Assembly (NCBI GenBank): GCA_038144955.1
Contig: JAYQOT010000004.1
Coordinates: forward strand, 8,330 to 72,329
DNA length: 64,000 bases
Reading direction: 5' to 3'
Source of the DNA: Ga0077527 sp038144955
GTDB taxonomy: Bacteria; Pseudomonadota; Gammaproteobacteria; Burkholderiales; SG8-41
Shown: piece by piece, positions 8,310 through 17,173 of the stretch
Layout of the letters: every line of letters begins with the position of its first letter
Position numbering within the stretch: the stretch's first letter is position 1
Notes under the pieces: model-generated
What the model saw: only the letters and a program-made list of their open reading frames with translations
Told to the model about the DNA's origin: nothing
The model's database searches: none
Made by a program: the position numbers and the translations under genes

Positions 8310-9416
8310 ATGAACCAGAACATGCTGGCCGGGCTCGATTTGCTCGCCACCGCGGTGGTGGTGATAGACGAAGAGCGCGCAGTGATGCACATGAATCCGG
8401 CAGCCGAAAATCTTTTCGAAGCCTCGCACATTACTGCGGCTGGCCTGACGCTGGGTCAGTTGCTGGGTGAAAACGATGTCCTGGCTGCGGCAATTGACTA
8501 CTCTAGGGTCAACAATTGCAGTTATACGGAGCATGAACTCGAGATCGCAGTAAATGGGAGGCTGCGGTTGCACCTGTCCTGTACAGTGAGCCCGACGGAC
8601 CTCGGAGGAGGCGATGGTGAAAGCATTCTTCTCGAATTCAGGCAGATAGACCAGCAGTTACGGGTGGAGAGGGAGGCGCGTCTCCTGGAACAGAGTCAGG
8701 CCCATCGCGACCTGATCCGCAATCTGGCGCATGAGATAAAAAATCCGCTGGGTGGAATCCGCGGCGCCGCCCAATTGCTCGACCGGGAACTCGAGCGACC
8801 GGGATTGCATGAATACACCCAGGTCATTATAAAAGAATCGGACAGGCTGCAGGCGCTGATGGACAGATTGCTTGCCCCGCATCGGTTGCCTTTACCCGGG
8901 CCGGTGAATATCCACGAAGTTCTTGAGCGGGTTCGCAGCGTAATGCTTGCTGAATTCCCCGGGATCGCGGTGCGTCGGGATTACGATACCAGCATGCCCC
9001 TGCTGACCGGCGACCGGGAGCAACTGATACAGGCGGTTCTCAATGTCGTGCGCAATGCTGCACAGGCAATCAAGGGGGCCGCCATGCCGGGTGGAGAAAT
9101 CCGCCTGCGTACTCGAATTGCCCGGCAAGTGACTCTCGCTCGTCGACGTTACCGTCATGCGGTTGAAGTAAGCATCATAGATAACGGGCCCGGAATTTCT
9201 GATGATATGCGTAACCGTGTCTTCCAGCCCCTGGTATCAGGCCGGGAAGGAGGGAGCGGGCTTGGGCTCACGATAGCGCATAACTTTATTACTCAGCATA
9301 ACGGGACGATCGCCTTTGATTCATCTCCAGGCGAAACCCGTTTCACCCTGTTGTTGCCCGTCGAGGATGAGATACGTAACTCCCGGGCGACGGTGCGCCA
9401 GTCTTCTGCAACATGA
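8310..9416 (+). CDS. glnL: Nitrogen regulation sensor kinase NtrB
   Basis: NtrB phosphorylates NtrC when nitrogen is scarce and dephosphorylates it, with PII, when nitrogen is plentiful. It has an N-terminal PAS-like domain (about residues 1-115), a HisKA domain with the H box NLAHEIKNPLGG (His141), and a C-terminal ATPase domain with N and G boxes (VRNAAQAI, DNGPGI, GSGLGLTI). There is no membrane segment, as expected for this soluble kinase. It is followed 25 bases later by ntrC. Confidence 0.95.
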   Translation: MNQNMLAGLDLLATAVVVIDEERAVMHMNPAAENLFEASHITAAGLTLGQLLGENDVLAAAIDYSRVNNCSYTEHELEIAVNGRLRLHLSCTVSPTDLGGGDGESILLEFRQIDQQLRVEREARLLEQSQAHRDLIRNLAHEIKNPLGGIRGAAQLLDRELERPGLHEYTQVIIKESDRLQALMDRLLAPHRLPLPGPVNIHEVLERVRSVMLAEFPGIAVRRDYDTSMPLLTGDREQLIQAVLNVVRNAAQAIKGAAMPGGEIRLRTRIARQVTLARRRYRHAVEVSIIDNGPGISDDMRNRVFQPLVSGREGGSGLGLTIAHNFITQHNGTIAFDSSPGETRFTLLLPVEDEIRNSRATVRQSSAT

Positions 9417-9441
9417 CCCATTTACCGGATTGCAAAACCAT

Positions 9442-10845
9442 ATGAAACCTGTCTGGATAATTGATGACGACCGGTCGATACGCTGGGTTTTTGAAAAAGC
9501 GCTGACGCGGGAAAACATAGCATTCAAGGCCTTCGCTTCGGCACGGGAAGCTTTGGCGGCATTGGCTGATGAAACACCCCAGGTGGTAGTCAGCGATATA
9601 CGAATGCCCGGTGAATCAGGGCTGGAATTGCTGCAACAGGCCAAGGCCCGGCATCCTTCGATGCCGGTGATCATCATGACGGCCTACTCGGATCTTGAAA
9701 GTGCGGTTACCGCCTTTCAGGGAGGGGCATACGAGTATCTGCCCAAACCCTTTGATGTCGATCATGCTGTAGAACTGATTCGCCGGGCGATGGACGAAAG
9801 CGTTCGCCAGGATTCCGGTGGCGAAATCAGTGAATCGGTCCCTGAAATACTGGGCCAGGCAACCGCAATGCAGGAAGTTTTCCGTGCGATTGGGCGATTG
9901 TCACAGTCCCATGCGACGGTATTGATTACCGGCGAATCGGGAACCGGAAAAGAACTGGTGGCAAGTGCCCTGCACCGGCACAGCCCGCGTGCGGGGCGAC
10001 CTTTCATTGCCATCAACACCGCTGCGATACCGAAAGAGCTTCTTGAATCGGAATTGTTCGGTCACGAACGCGGTGCGTTTACCGGAGCGCAGAACATGCG
10101 TCGCGGACGTTTCGAGCAGGCTGAAGGTGGAACGCTGTTTCTGGACGAGATCGGCGATATGCCCCAGGAATTGCAAACGCGTCTGTTGCGGGTCTTGTCA
10201 GATGGCAATTTTTACCGCGTTGGCGGTCATCAACCGATCAAGGCGAATGTCCGCGTCATTGCAGCAACGCATCAGGATCTCGAGGCAAGGGTGAAACAGG
10301 GGTTGTTCCGCGAGGATCTGTTTCATCGTCTCAACGTGATCAGACTGAGGCTGCCTTCACTTCGTGAGCGGCGTGAAGATATTCCACTGCTCGCACGGTT
10401 TTTTCTGCAAAAAAGCGCTCGTGAGCTGGGGGTCGAACCCAAGCGCATGTCGGAGGGCACGCTGAGCTACATATCCATGCAGGATCTGCCGGGTAATGTC
10501 CGGCAACTGGAGAATCTCTGCCATTGGCTGACAGTAATGGCCCCGGCCGCCACGATCGAGGTCAAGGATCTGCCGCCGGAAATGCGTGAGGAATCGACTT
10601 CTTCCAGCACCGACGACTGGGTTGCCGCGCTGGCGAGAGAAGCAGAGTTGCGTTTGCATCGCGGCGAGACCGGGATTATTGATGATTTGACCCGGCAGTT
10701 TGAAAAGACGCTCATCCAGAAAGCCCTGGCTCAAACCGGGGGACGTCGCATCGAGGCTGCCCAGCTGCTGGGTTTGGGTCGTAACACGTTGACCCGCAAA
10801 ATCCAGGAACTCAAGATCGATTCCGGCCGCAGCGAAGACACGTAG
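9442..10845 (+). CDS. glnG: Nitrogen regulation response regulator NtrC
   Basis: NtrC is the sigma-54 activator that turns on glnA and other nitrogen genes. The receiver domain (residues 1-120) has the phosphoacceptor Asp52 (VVSDIRMPG). The AAA+ domain follows with Walker A GESGTGKE and the GAFTGA loop that contacts sigma-54. A Fis-type helix-turn-helix closes the protein (AAQLLGLGRNTLTRKI). The ATG at 9442 opens directly into the receiver domain. Its product should bind the dyads found ahead of glnA. Confidence 0.96.
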   Translation: MKPVWIIDDDRSIRWVFEKALTRENIAFKAFASAREALAALADETPQVVVSDIRMPGESGLELLQQAKARHPSMPVIIMTAYSDLESAVTAFQGGAYEYLPKPFDVDHAVELIRRAMDESVRQDSGGEISESVPEILGQATAMQEVFRAIGRLSQSHATVLITGESGTGKELVASALHRHSPRAGRPFIAINTAAIPKELLESELFGHERGAFTGAQNMRRGRFEQAEGGTLFLDEIGDMPQELQTRLLRVLSDGNFYRVGGHQPIKANVRVIAATHQDLEARVKQGLFREDLFHRLNVIRLRLPSLRERREDIPLLARFFLQKSARELGVEPKRMSEGTLSYISMQDLPGNVRQLENLCHWLTVMAPAATIEVKDLPPEMREESTSSSTDDWVAALAREAELRLHRGETGIIDDLTRQFEKTLIQKALAQTGGRRIEAAQLLGLGRNTLTRKIQELKIDSGRSEDT

Positions 10846-10887
10846 TAATATTCCTCCGGATCATTCTTGCGCGGAGATTCGGGGCAA

Positions 10888-12231
10888 ATGGCGCTCTACG
10901 ATTACGACTTGATTGTCATCGGCGGCGGATCGGGAGGGGTACGCGCGAGCCGCATGTCTTCTGCTTATGGCGCCAGGGTGGCTCTCATCGAGGCTGCTGC
11001 CTTGGGCGGCACATGCGTCAATGTGGGGTGCATTCCCAAAAAGCTTTTTTCCTATGCCTCCGGATTTTCGGCTGATTTTGCTGAGTCCGCGGGCTATGGC
11101 TGGTCAGTCAAAGACACGCACTTTGACTGGAGCCGTTTGCTGGCAAACAAGGACCGCGAAATCTCACGTTTGAACGGCGTATACGCCAAGCTGCTCGAAG
11201 GTGCTGGCGTCAGCTTGATCCCCGGACATGCGCGTCTGGCCGATGCGCACAGCGTTACTGTCGGATCCCGGGTCATGACTGCGGCGCATGTCCTGATTGC
11301 CACTGGAAGCCGGGCTGTCAAACCTGACATTCCGGGTGCCGATCTGGGCATCACTTCAGACCAGGCTTTTCATCTTGACCGGTTGCCATCCCGCGTCGTG
11401 TTGCAGGGCGGCGGGTATATCGCCGTGGAATTTGCCTCGATATTCAGCGGAATGGGGGTAGATACGACGCTGGTGCATCGCGGCGAACAAGTGCTGCGGG
11501 GATTCGATGAAGATCTGGGCAAGGTCCTCGCCGAGGAACTCGCCCAGCAGGGAGTGCGTTTGCGGCTGAATGAAAGCGTGACTCGTGTCGAGCGCGCTGA
11601 AGGAGCGCTGCAAGTCACCCTGAAGTCCGGACAGGCAGCCACGACCGACTGCGTGATGTTTGCCACTGGTCGCCATCCCAATGTCGAAGGACTCGGACTT
11701 GAGGCTGCGGGCGTGGCAATGGCCCGGAATGGGGCAATTCAGGTCGATGAGCATTACCGCAGTTCGGTGCCGTCCATATACGCGATCGGCGACGTGATTG
11801 GCAGAGTGCAGCTGACTCCGGTTGCGATTGCTGAGGGCATGGTACTGGCCCGCACACTGTTTAAGAACGAGTCAGCAAAGCTGGACTATGAAAACATTCC
11901 CACCGCCGTGTTCAGCCATCCGCATATCGGGACCGTCGGATTGACCGAGGCCCAGGCCCGTGAACGTCATTCAGAGATCGATATTTACCGAACCCGCTTT
12001 CGCCCGCTCAAGGCGACTCTTTCGGGTGCGCCTGAAAAGGTTTTCATGAAGCTGGTTGTGGATCGGAAAACAGACCGCGTGCTCGGTGCGCACATGGTGG
12101 GTGATCAGGCGGGTGAGATCATCCAGGGTATCGCGATAGCCATCAAATGCGGAGCGACAAAATCAAGGTTTGACGAGACGATCGGAATTCATCCGACCAC
12201 TGCTGAGGAATTCGTTACCATGCGGGCCTGA
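10888..12231 (+). CDS. gor: Glutathione-disulfide reductase
   Basis: This FAD flavoenzyme reduces oxidised glutathione with NADPH in the cytoplasm. The FAD-binding GGGSGG motif, the redox pair Cys43 and Cys48 in GGTCVNVGCIPKK, and the C-terminal HPTTAEE motif with the catalytic histidine are all present. I placed the start at 10888, which has GGGGCAA upstream and starts the conserved N-terminus; an in-frame ATG at 10867 would add seven residues. A glutaredoxin-like gene on the other strand lies about 1 kb away. Confidence 0.93.
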   Translation: MALYDYDLIVIGGGSGGVRASRMSSAYGARVALIEAAALGGTCVNVGCIPKKLFSYASGFSADFAESAGYGWSVKDTHFDWSRLLANKDREISRLNGVYAKLLEGAGVSLIPGHARLADAHSVTVGSRVMTAAHVLIATGSRAVKPDIPGADLGITSDQAFHLDRLPSRVVLQGGGYIAVEFASIFSGMGVDTTLVHRGEQVLRGFDEDLGKVLAEELAQQGVRLRLNESVTRVERAEGALQVTLKSGQAATTDCVMFATGRHPNVEGLGLEAAGVAMARNGAIQVDEHYRSSVPSIYAIGDVIGRVQLTPVAIAEGMVLARTLFKNESAKLDYENIPTAVFSHPHIGTVGLTEAQARERHSEIDIYRTRFRPLKATLSGAPEKVFMKLVVDRKTDRVLGAHMVGDQAGEIIQGIAIAIKCGATKSRFDETIGIHPTTAEEFVTMRA

Positions 12232-12263
12232 GGTATTCCAGCGCCCCGCCGAATTTGTGGCTA

Positions 12264-13028
12264 TCAGGAAAAGTCGGCGAAGACGGGCGTGTGATCCGAA
12301 GGCCGTTCATGGCGCCGGGGTTCGAGGTCGATCGCGCAGGCTGTACAACGGGCGGCAAGATTATCCGAAGCAAGGATATGATCTATGCGCAGACCCATTT
12401 TGCGGCGAAATGCGTTCATCCGGTAATCCCACCACGAGAATGACCGCTCAGGTTGCTCAAACAAACGAAAAGTGTCTTTCAGCCCAAGATCGGTGAGCCG
12501 CGTGAATGAAGCGCGTTCCGGATCGCTGCACAACACTTTTCCTTTCCACGACTCCGGATCATGCACGTCCCGGTCTTCAGGGGCGATGTTGTAGTCACCG
12601 AGCAGGGCGATGGACTGGTGTTGGTTTAGCTCGGAGCGCAGATAATGGGTAAGTGCGTCCAGCCAAGACATTTTGTAACGGTATTTTTCAGAGTCGACTG
12701 ATTCGCCGTTGGGGATGTAGGCGCAGACTACCCGGACCCCCTCCAGCGTGGCTGCGATGACGCGTTTTTGCGGATCGTCAAAACCGGGGATATCGGTACG
12801 AACGTCGGTTACCTGCTGCCGTGTCAGGATGGCGACCCCGTTGTAGGTTTTCTGCCCGCTGTAAACCGCGTGATACCCCGCTGCGAGAGTATCCTGGAGA
12901 GGAAATTTCGAGTCCTCCAGCTTGGTTTCCTGCAGGCACAGCGCATCCGGTCGGTGACTGGCAAGCCAGTCCAGTACCTGTGGCAGCCTGACTTTCAGCG
13001 AGTTGACATTCCAGGTGGCGAGCCTCAT
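12264..13028 (-). CDS. xth: Exodeoxyribonuclease III
   Basis: This is an ExoIII/AP-endonuclease family enzyme that cuts abasic sites and degrades DNA from 3' ends in base excision repair. The 254-aa protein has the family markers MRLATWNVNSLKVRLPQ at the N-terminus with the metal-binding Asn and, further on, LCLQETK, GDYNIAPEDRDV, and the C-terminal SDHTPV. Its start overlaps the stop of the glutaredoxin-like gene upstream by four bases (ATGA), so the two are co-translated. Confidence 0.94.
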   Translation of the reverse strand: MRLATWNVNSLKVRLPQVLDWLASHRPDALCLQETKLEDSKFPLQDTLAAGYHAVYSGQKTYNGVAILTRQQVTDVRTDIPGFDDPQKRVIAATLEGVRVVCAYIPNGESVDSEKYRYKMSWLDALTHYLRSELNQHQSIALLGDYNIAPEDRDVHDPESWKGKVLCSDPERASFTRLTDLGLKDTFRLFEQPERSFSWWDYRMNAFRRKMGLRIDHILASDNLAARCTACAIDLEPRRHERPSDHTPVFADFS

Positions 13029-13657
13029 TTCGCTGAAGTGGGTGCCACGGCTGGAGCCGGTGCTGCAGCTGGAGTCGGTGCCGCGGCAGGAGCAGCAGCA
13101 GGTGCCGCAGGATTCGCCGGCCCATTGGCCGGATTAGCCGCGGGTTTGGCCGGTTGCGGGGCCGGACTCGGTGCTTGAGGAGCTGCAGTACGAGTGCCAA
13201 CCACGGTTCGGGGGTAGCCGGCATTGTCCAGCGCCGCATCCCATGCCCCTTGTTCGTAACCTTTAAGGGCTTCACGACCGACAAAAAGCATGGGCACTTC
13301 AAGGGTGCCATTGGTCAGTTTTTTGTAGCCTTCGATGTCGTCCTGGGGGTTTTTTTCGGCAAACGGTATGCCGCGGCGGGAGAGGTGTGCTTTGGCCTTG
13401 GTGCACGCTTCACCGCAGTCTGAAACGTACAGAGTAAGCGGGAAATTTCGCTGTGCCTGCTGCACGCTGTAAGGCGCAGTGGAAGTTTCAATCACGCTGG
13501 CTTCGATCGTCCGGCGCTCCACTTTTTTTGCCGTCGAAGGAGGCGGTGTATCACGCCACTCCACGCGTCCTTTGTCATCCACCCAGCGATAAAGTTGCGC
13601 AGCCTGTGCCGGGATTCCCACCAGCAGCATGGCGAGCAGTACGGACACTCTGGTCAT
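13025..13657 (-). CDS. DUF4124-glutaredoxin family protein
   Basis: This exported protein of 210 aa has a signal peptide (residues 1-19), a DUF4124 domain (about 20-45), a glutaredoxin-like domain (about 70-150) and a long Ala/Pro-rich tail (about 160-210). The redox motif is CGEAC (Cys81 and Cys85), three residues between the cysteines rather than the two of classical glutaredoxins. It may act on periplasmic disulfides, but that is inference. It is the first gene of a pair with xth, overlapping by four bases. Confidence 0.8.
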   Translation of the reverse strand: MTRVSVLLAMLLVGIPAQAAQLYRWVDDKGRVEWRDTPPPSTAKKVERRTIEASVIETSTAPYSVQQAQRNFPLTLYVSDCGEACTKAKAHLSRRGIPFAEKNPQDDIEGYKKLTNGTLEVPMLFVGREALKGYEQGAWDAALDNAGYPRTVVGTRTAAPQAPSPAPQPAKPAANPANGPANPAAPAAAPAAAPTPAAAPAPAVAPTSAK

Positions 13658-13740
13658 GTCGTGCTCCTCGAAAGATTATCCGGTTGTTGTTCCTGATGCC
13701 GTCATGATACCGCGCACAGGCAGGTTGGCGCAGCCTGCTA

Positions 13741-15780
13741 TCAGGCCGGCTGCGGGGCCATGCCGTTATGCCGCAGCAGCGCGTCCACTTTGGGCTCCCT
13801 GCCCCGGAACGCAACGAATGATTCAAATGCCGGCCGGCTTCCGCCGACTGCCAGAACCTCATTCCAGAAGCGCATGCCGGTGGTTTGGTCAAGGACACCG
13901 TTTTCTTCAAACAGGCTGTAAGCATCAGCGGAAAGGACTTCAGCCCACTTGTAACTGTAGTAACCCGCTGCGTACCCTCCGGCAAAGATATGGGAAAAAT
14001 TGTTGGGAAACCGGTTGTAGTCGGGCGGAAAGAGCACGGCCACCTCGCTGCGGATTTCGTCCAGCAGCTCCAGAGGAGTTTTTCCCCCCGTGGGCTCGTA
14101 GTCGTGGTGCAGCCGCAGGTCAAATATTGCGAACTCGATCTGGCGCACTGTCTGCATCCCGCTCTGGAAATTCTTGGCAGCAGTCATTTTTTTGAACAGG
14201 GCATCGGGCAGCGCATGCTCGCGGTCAACGTGGCGGGTCATTGGGCGAACAACTTCCCATTCCCAGCAAAAATTTTCCATGAACTGGCTGGGCAACTCGA
14301 CCGCATCCCATTCCACCCCGTTAATCCCTGAGACGCCCAGGTAATCGACGCGGGTCAGCAGGTGATGGAGGCCGTGGCCGAACTCATGGAACAGGGTAAT
14401 CACTTCATCATGGGTGAACAGCGCCGGCTTGTTGCCTACAGGTGGGGAAAAATTGCAATTCAGATAGGCGACCGGCACTTGAACTCCATGGACGGTGGTA
14501 CGCCGGGTGATGGCATCATCCATCCACGCACCGCCGCGTTTGCTGGGGCGGGCGTAGAGGTCCAGGTAAAACTGCCCGATCAGGTTGCCTTTGCGGTCAC
14601 GGATGGAAAAGAAACGCACGTCGGGATGCCAATGCGGTGCCTCGCTCGGCGTAATGGACAGTCCGTAAAGGGTCTCAATCAGTCTGAACATTCCCGGCAG
14701 CACGGTGCTCTCGGGGAAAAATTGTTTCACTTCGTTTTCGGAAAAATCGTAACGGGCAACCCGCAGTTTTTCCGATACGTAGGCGATATCCCACGCCTCC
14801 ATTTTGTCCATGCCCAGTTCGCGTTTCGCGAAGTCTTTCAGTTCCGCGAGATCACGTTCTGCATAAGGTTTTGCCCTGGCTGCAAGATCCCGCAGAAACG
14901 CGAGAACTTGGGCCGGAGTTTCCGCCATTTTCGGTTCGAGCGAGTATTCGGCATAGCTCCCGAAGCCGAGCAATTGCGCCATTTCGCGGCGGAGTTGCAC
15001 GACTTCGGTGATCAACGGGGTGTTGTCGAGTTTGGCATCACCGAATTCCGAGGCACGGGTGACGTAGGCACGGTACAGGCGTTCGCGCAGTTTACGGTGA
15101 TCTGCATACTGCATCACCGGCAGATAGGAAGGTGCATGCAGAGTGAATTTCCAGCCTTTGTGGCCGTCTTTTTCGGCCGCCGCCCGCGCAGCAGCCAAGG
15201 CGTCCTCAGGCAGGCCGGCGATTTCGGACCGGTCAGTGACCGTGTGCGTCCAGGCGTTGGTGGCATCGAGCAGGTTATCGCTGAAGCGTGAGCCGAGTTC
15301 AGAAAGCCGGTTGTAGATTTCGGTGAATTTCTGTTTGTTGTCCCCCGTGAGTTCAGCCCCACCCAGTCTGAAATCGCGGATTTCGTTGTCGATGATTTTC
15401 CGCTGTGCGGCATCCAGTACCGTGAAGTCTGCTCCGGCCCGCAGTTGTTTGAACTTGCGGTAGAGCCCTTCGTGTTGGCCGATCTCGGAGTAGTACTGGG
15501 ATATCTTGGGGAGATTGGCGTTGTAGGCCTCGCGCAACTGCGGGCTGTTCATGACCGCATTCAGATGTCCGACCTGACCCCAGGCCCGGTGCAGCCGTTC
15601 GTTGGCATCGTTGAGCGGACCTACGAAATTTTTCCATCCCGGTTCTGCCTGGTCGGTAGCCAGACGCTCGATAAGGGCGCGGTTTTCCGCCAGCAGCTGA
15701 TCGACTGCCGGCGTGACGTGGTCGGGAGAAAAGTCCGCAAAACGGGGCAGGCCCGAGAAATCGAGTAAAGGATTCATCAA
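13741..15780 (-). CDS. prlC: Oligopeptidase A (M3 metallopeptidase)
   Basis: This cytoplasmic zinc peptidase degrades short peptides, including cleaved signal peptides. The zinc motif HEFGH is at residues 465-469 and the third ligand glutamate is expected a little downstream (NGVEWDAVELPSQFMENF). The length of 679 aa matches E. coli PrlC. It sits alone ahead of the DUF4124-glutaredoxin gene on the same strand, with about 80 bases between them. Confidence 0.96.
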   Translation of the reverse strand: MMNPLLDFSGLPRFADFSPDHVTPAVDQLLAENRALIERLATDQAEPGWKNFVGPLNDANERLHRAWGQVGHLNAVMNSPQLREAYNANLPKISQYYSEIGQHEGLYRKFKQLRAGADFTVLDAAQRKIIDNEIRDFRLGGAELTGDNKQKFTEIYNRLSELGSRFSDNLLDATNAWTHTVTDRSEIAGLPEDALAAARAAAEKDGHKGWKFTLHAPSYLPVMQYADHRKLRERLYRAYVTRASEFGDAKLDNTPLITEVVQLRREMAQLLGFGSYAEYSLEPKMAETPAQVLAFLRDLAARAKPYAERDLAELKDFAKRELGMDKMEAWDIAYVSEKLRVARYDFSENEVKQFFPESTVLPGMFRLIETLYGLSITPSEAPHWHPDVRFFSIRDRKGNLIGQFYLDLYARPSKRGGAWMDDAITRRTTVHGVQVPVAYLNCNFSPPVGNKPALFTHDEVITLFHEFGHGLHHLLTRVDYLGVSGINGVEWDAVELPSQFMENFCWEWEVVRPMTRHVDREHALPDALFKKMTAAKNFQSGMQTVRQIEFAIFDLRLHHDYEPTGGKTPLELLDEIRSEVAVLFPPDYNRFPNNFSHIFAGGYAAGYYSYKWAEVLSADAYSLFEENGVLDQTTGMRFWNEVLAVGGSRPAFESFVAFRGREPKVDALLRHNGMAPQPA

Positions 15781-15885
15781 TGGATTCGCACTGAAAAGGA
15801 TGCGGCAGGTATGACCGCCTAGCTGGCGACAAGTTTAACAGGGTATCGTGCGACACCCTTGGCAATAATGATATAACTTATTGTT

Positions 15886-17169
15886 TTATTTTATATTTTT
15901 TTCGTAAACCACAGCGCCGCCGATCAGCGTGTGGGTTACCCGACCGCAGACTTCGATGCCCGAGAAAGGCGTGTTCTTGCCCTGGCTTTTCAGGCTGTCC
16001 TCCCCCACGCGCCAGTGAGCACCGGGATCGAAAATACAGATATCGGCGGCTGAGCCTGGTGACAGGTGTCCACAATCGATGCCCAGGATGGACGCGGGCC
16101 TGGCGGTGATCCGGTCGAGGGCGGCAGCAAGTTCAACACCACATTCGGTCGCCCATTTGAGGGTAAGCGGCAACAGCAGTTCGACGCCGGTGGCCCCGGT
16201 TTCAGACTCCGAGAACGGGAGTTGCTTGGCATCTTCGTCAACCGGCGCATGATCGGAACACAGCACGTCGATGGTCCCGTCCGCAAGACCGGAACGCAAG
16301 GCGTCGCGGTCACGCTGGCTGCGCAGTGGCGGCGTCAGATGACAGTTCGGATCGAAATAGCCGATATCCATTTCAGACAGGTGGGCATGATGGATGCCGA
16401 GGTCACAGGTCACCGGCAGGCCCCGGGATTTGGCGTCGCGTATCAAGGCGACGCCCTCTGCTGACGAAAGCCGTGAGATGTGAATGCGCGCGCCGGTTTC
16501 CCGGGCAACAATCAGGATGGTCGACAGTGCGATCGTTTCGGCGGAAACCGGTATTGCAGGCAGGCCCAGCCGGGTGGCTACCTCGCCTTCGTGGGCGACG
16601 CCAAGTTTTGAGAGAGCCGGATCCTGCGGTCGCAGCCATACCGGGAATCCGAAAGTCGCCGCATATTGCAGGGCGTGCATCAGCACCTGGTTGTCGGCAA
16701 ACGGAGCCTCGGCCTGGGAAAAGGCGATGCAGCCGGCGTCGCGCAATTCCGCCATTTCAGTCAGTTTTGAGCCCTTCAGCCCGACGGTCAGTGCCCCGAC
16801 CGGATAGACATGCGCCTGATTCAGATTCTGCGCCCGGAATTTGAGCATTTCCACCAGCCCCGGCTCATCCAGGGGCGGGTCGGTATCCGGCGGACAGGCG
16901 AGGCTGGTGACGCCACCGGCAATTGCAGCCTGCATTTCGGATTCGAGAGTGGCCAGGTACTCGAGGCCGGGTTCGCGCAGCCGTACTGCGAGGTCGACCA
17001 GACCGGGGCACACGATCCGCCCGGTGGCATCGATGGTGCGGTTGGCACCGAAATTTGCGGGAGGAGTCCCCACCGCGACGATTTTGCCGGCGGCAACGTA
17101 TAGATCACGCTGCGCATCAATTCCGTTTTTCGGATCGATCAGGCGCCCGTTTTTGATGTGGATTTTCAT
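15886..17169 (-). CDS. pyrC: Dihydroorotase-like protein PyrC' (probably non-catalytic)
   Basis: This 427-aa protein belongs to the type I dihydroorotase family and follows pyrB by four bases. The metal-binding HxH of active enzymes is replaced: the segment reads LVDLAVRLREPG, with Ala61 and Arg63 where His is needed. Other parts of the fold remain (HISRLSS, CSDHAP). In Pseudomonas a similar inactive PyrC' is a structural subunit that holds the aspartate transcarbamoylase complex together, and I infer the same role here. A separate active dihydroorotase should exist elsewhere in the genome. Confidence 0.88.
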   Translation of the reverse strand: MKIHIKNGRLIDPKNGIDAQRDLYVAAGKIVAVGTPPANFGANRTIDATGRIVCPGLVDLAVRLREPGLEYLATLESEMQAAIAGGVTSLACPPDTDPPLDEPGLVEMLKFRAQNLNQAHVYPVGALTVGLKGSKLTEMAELRDAGCIAFSQAEAPFADNQVLMHALQYAATFGFPVWLRPQDPALSKLGVAHEGEVATRLGLPAIPVSAETIALSTILIVARETGARIHISRLSSAEGVALIRDAKSRGLPVTCDLGIHHAHLSEMDIGYFDPNCHLTPPLRSQRDRDALRSGLADGTIDVLCSDHAPVDEDAKQLPFSESETGATGVELLLPLTLKWATECGVELAAALDRITARPASILGIDCGHLSPGSAADICIFDPGAHWRVGEDSLKSQGKNTPFSGIEVCGRVTHTLIGGAVVYEKNIK

Positions 17170-17173
17170 CGTC

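Noticed and set aside
7630..8313. 227-codon open frame on the plus strand
   Set aside because: It overlaps the DUF4124 gene in another frame; only the latter has a signal peptide and domain match.
14362..15291. 309-codon open frame on the plus strand
   Set aside because: It lies antisense inside prlC, which has clear M3 peptidase motifs; the plus-strand reading resembles no family I know.
15838..15857. Hairpin AGGGTATCG/CGACACCCT between pyrC' and prlC
   Set aside because: One mismatch and no T tract; I see no clear role.
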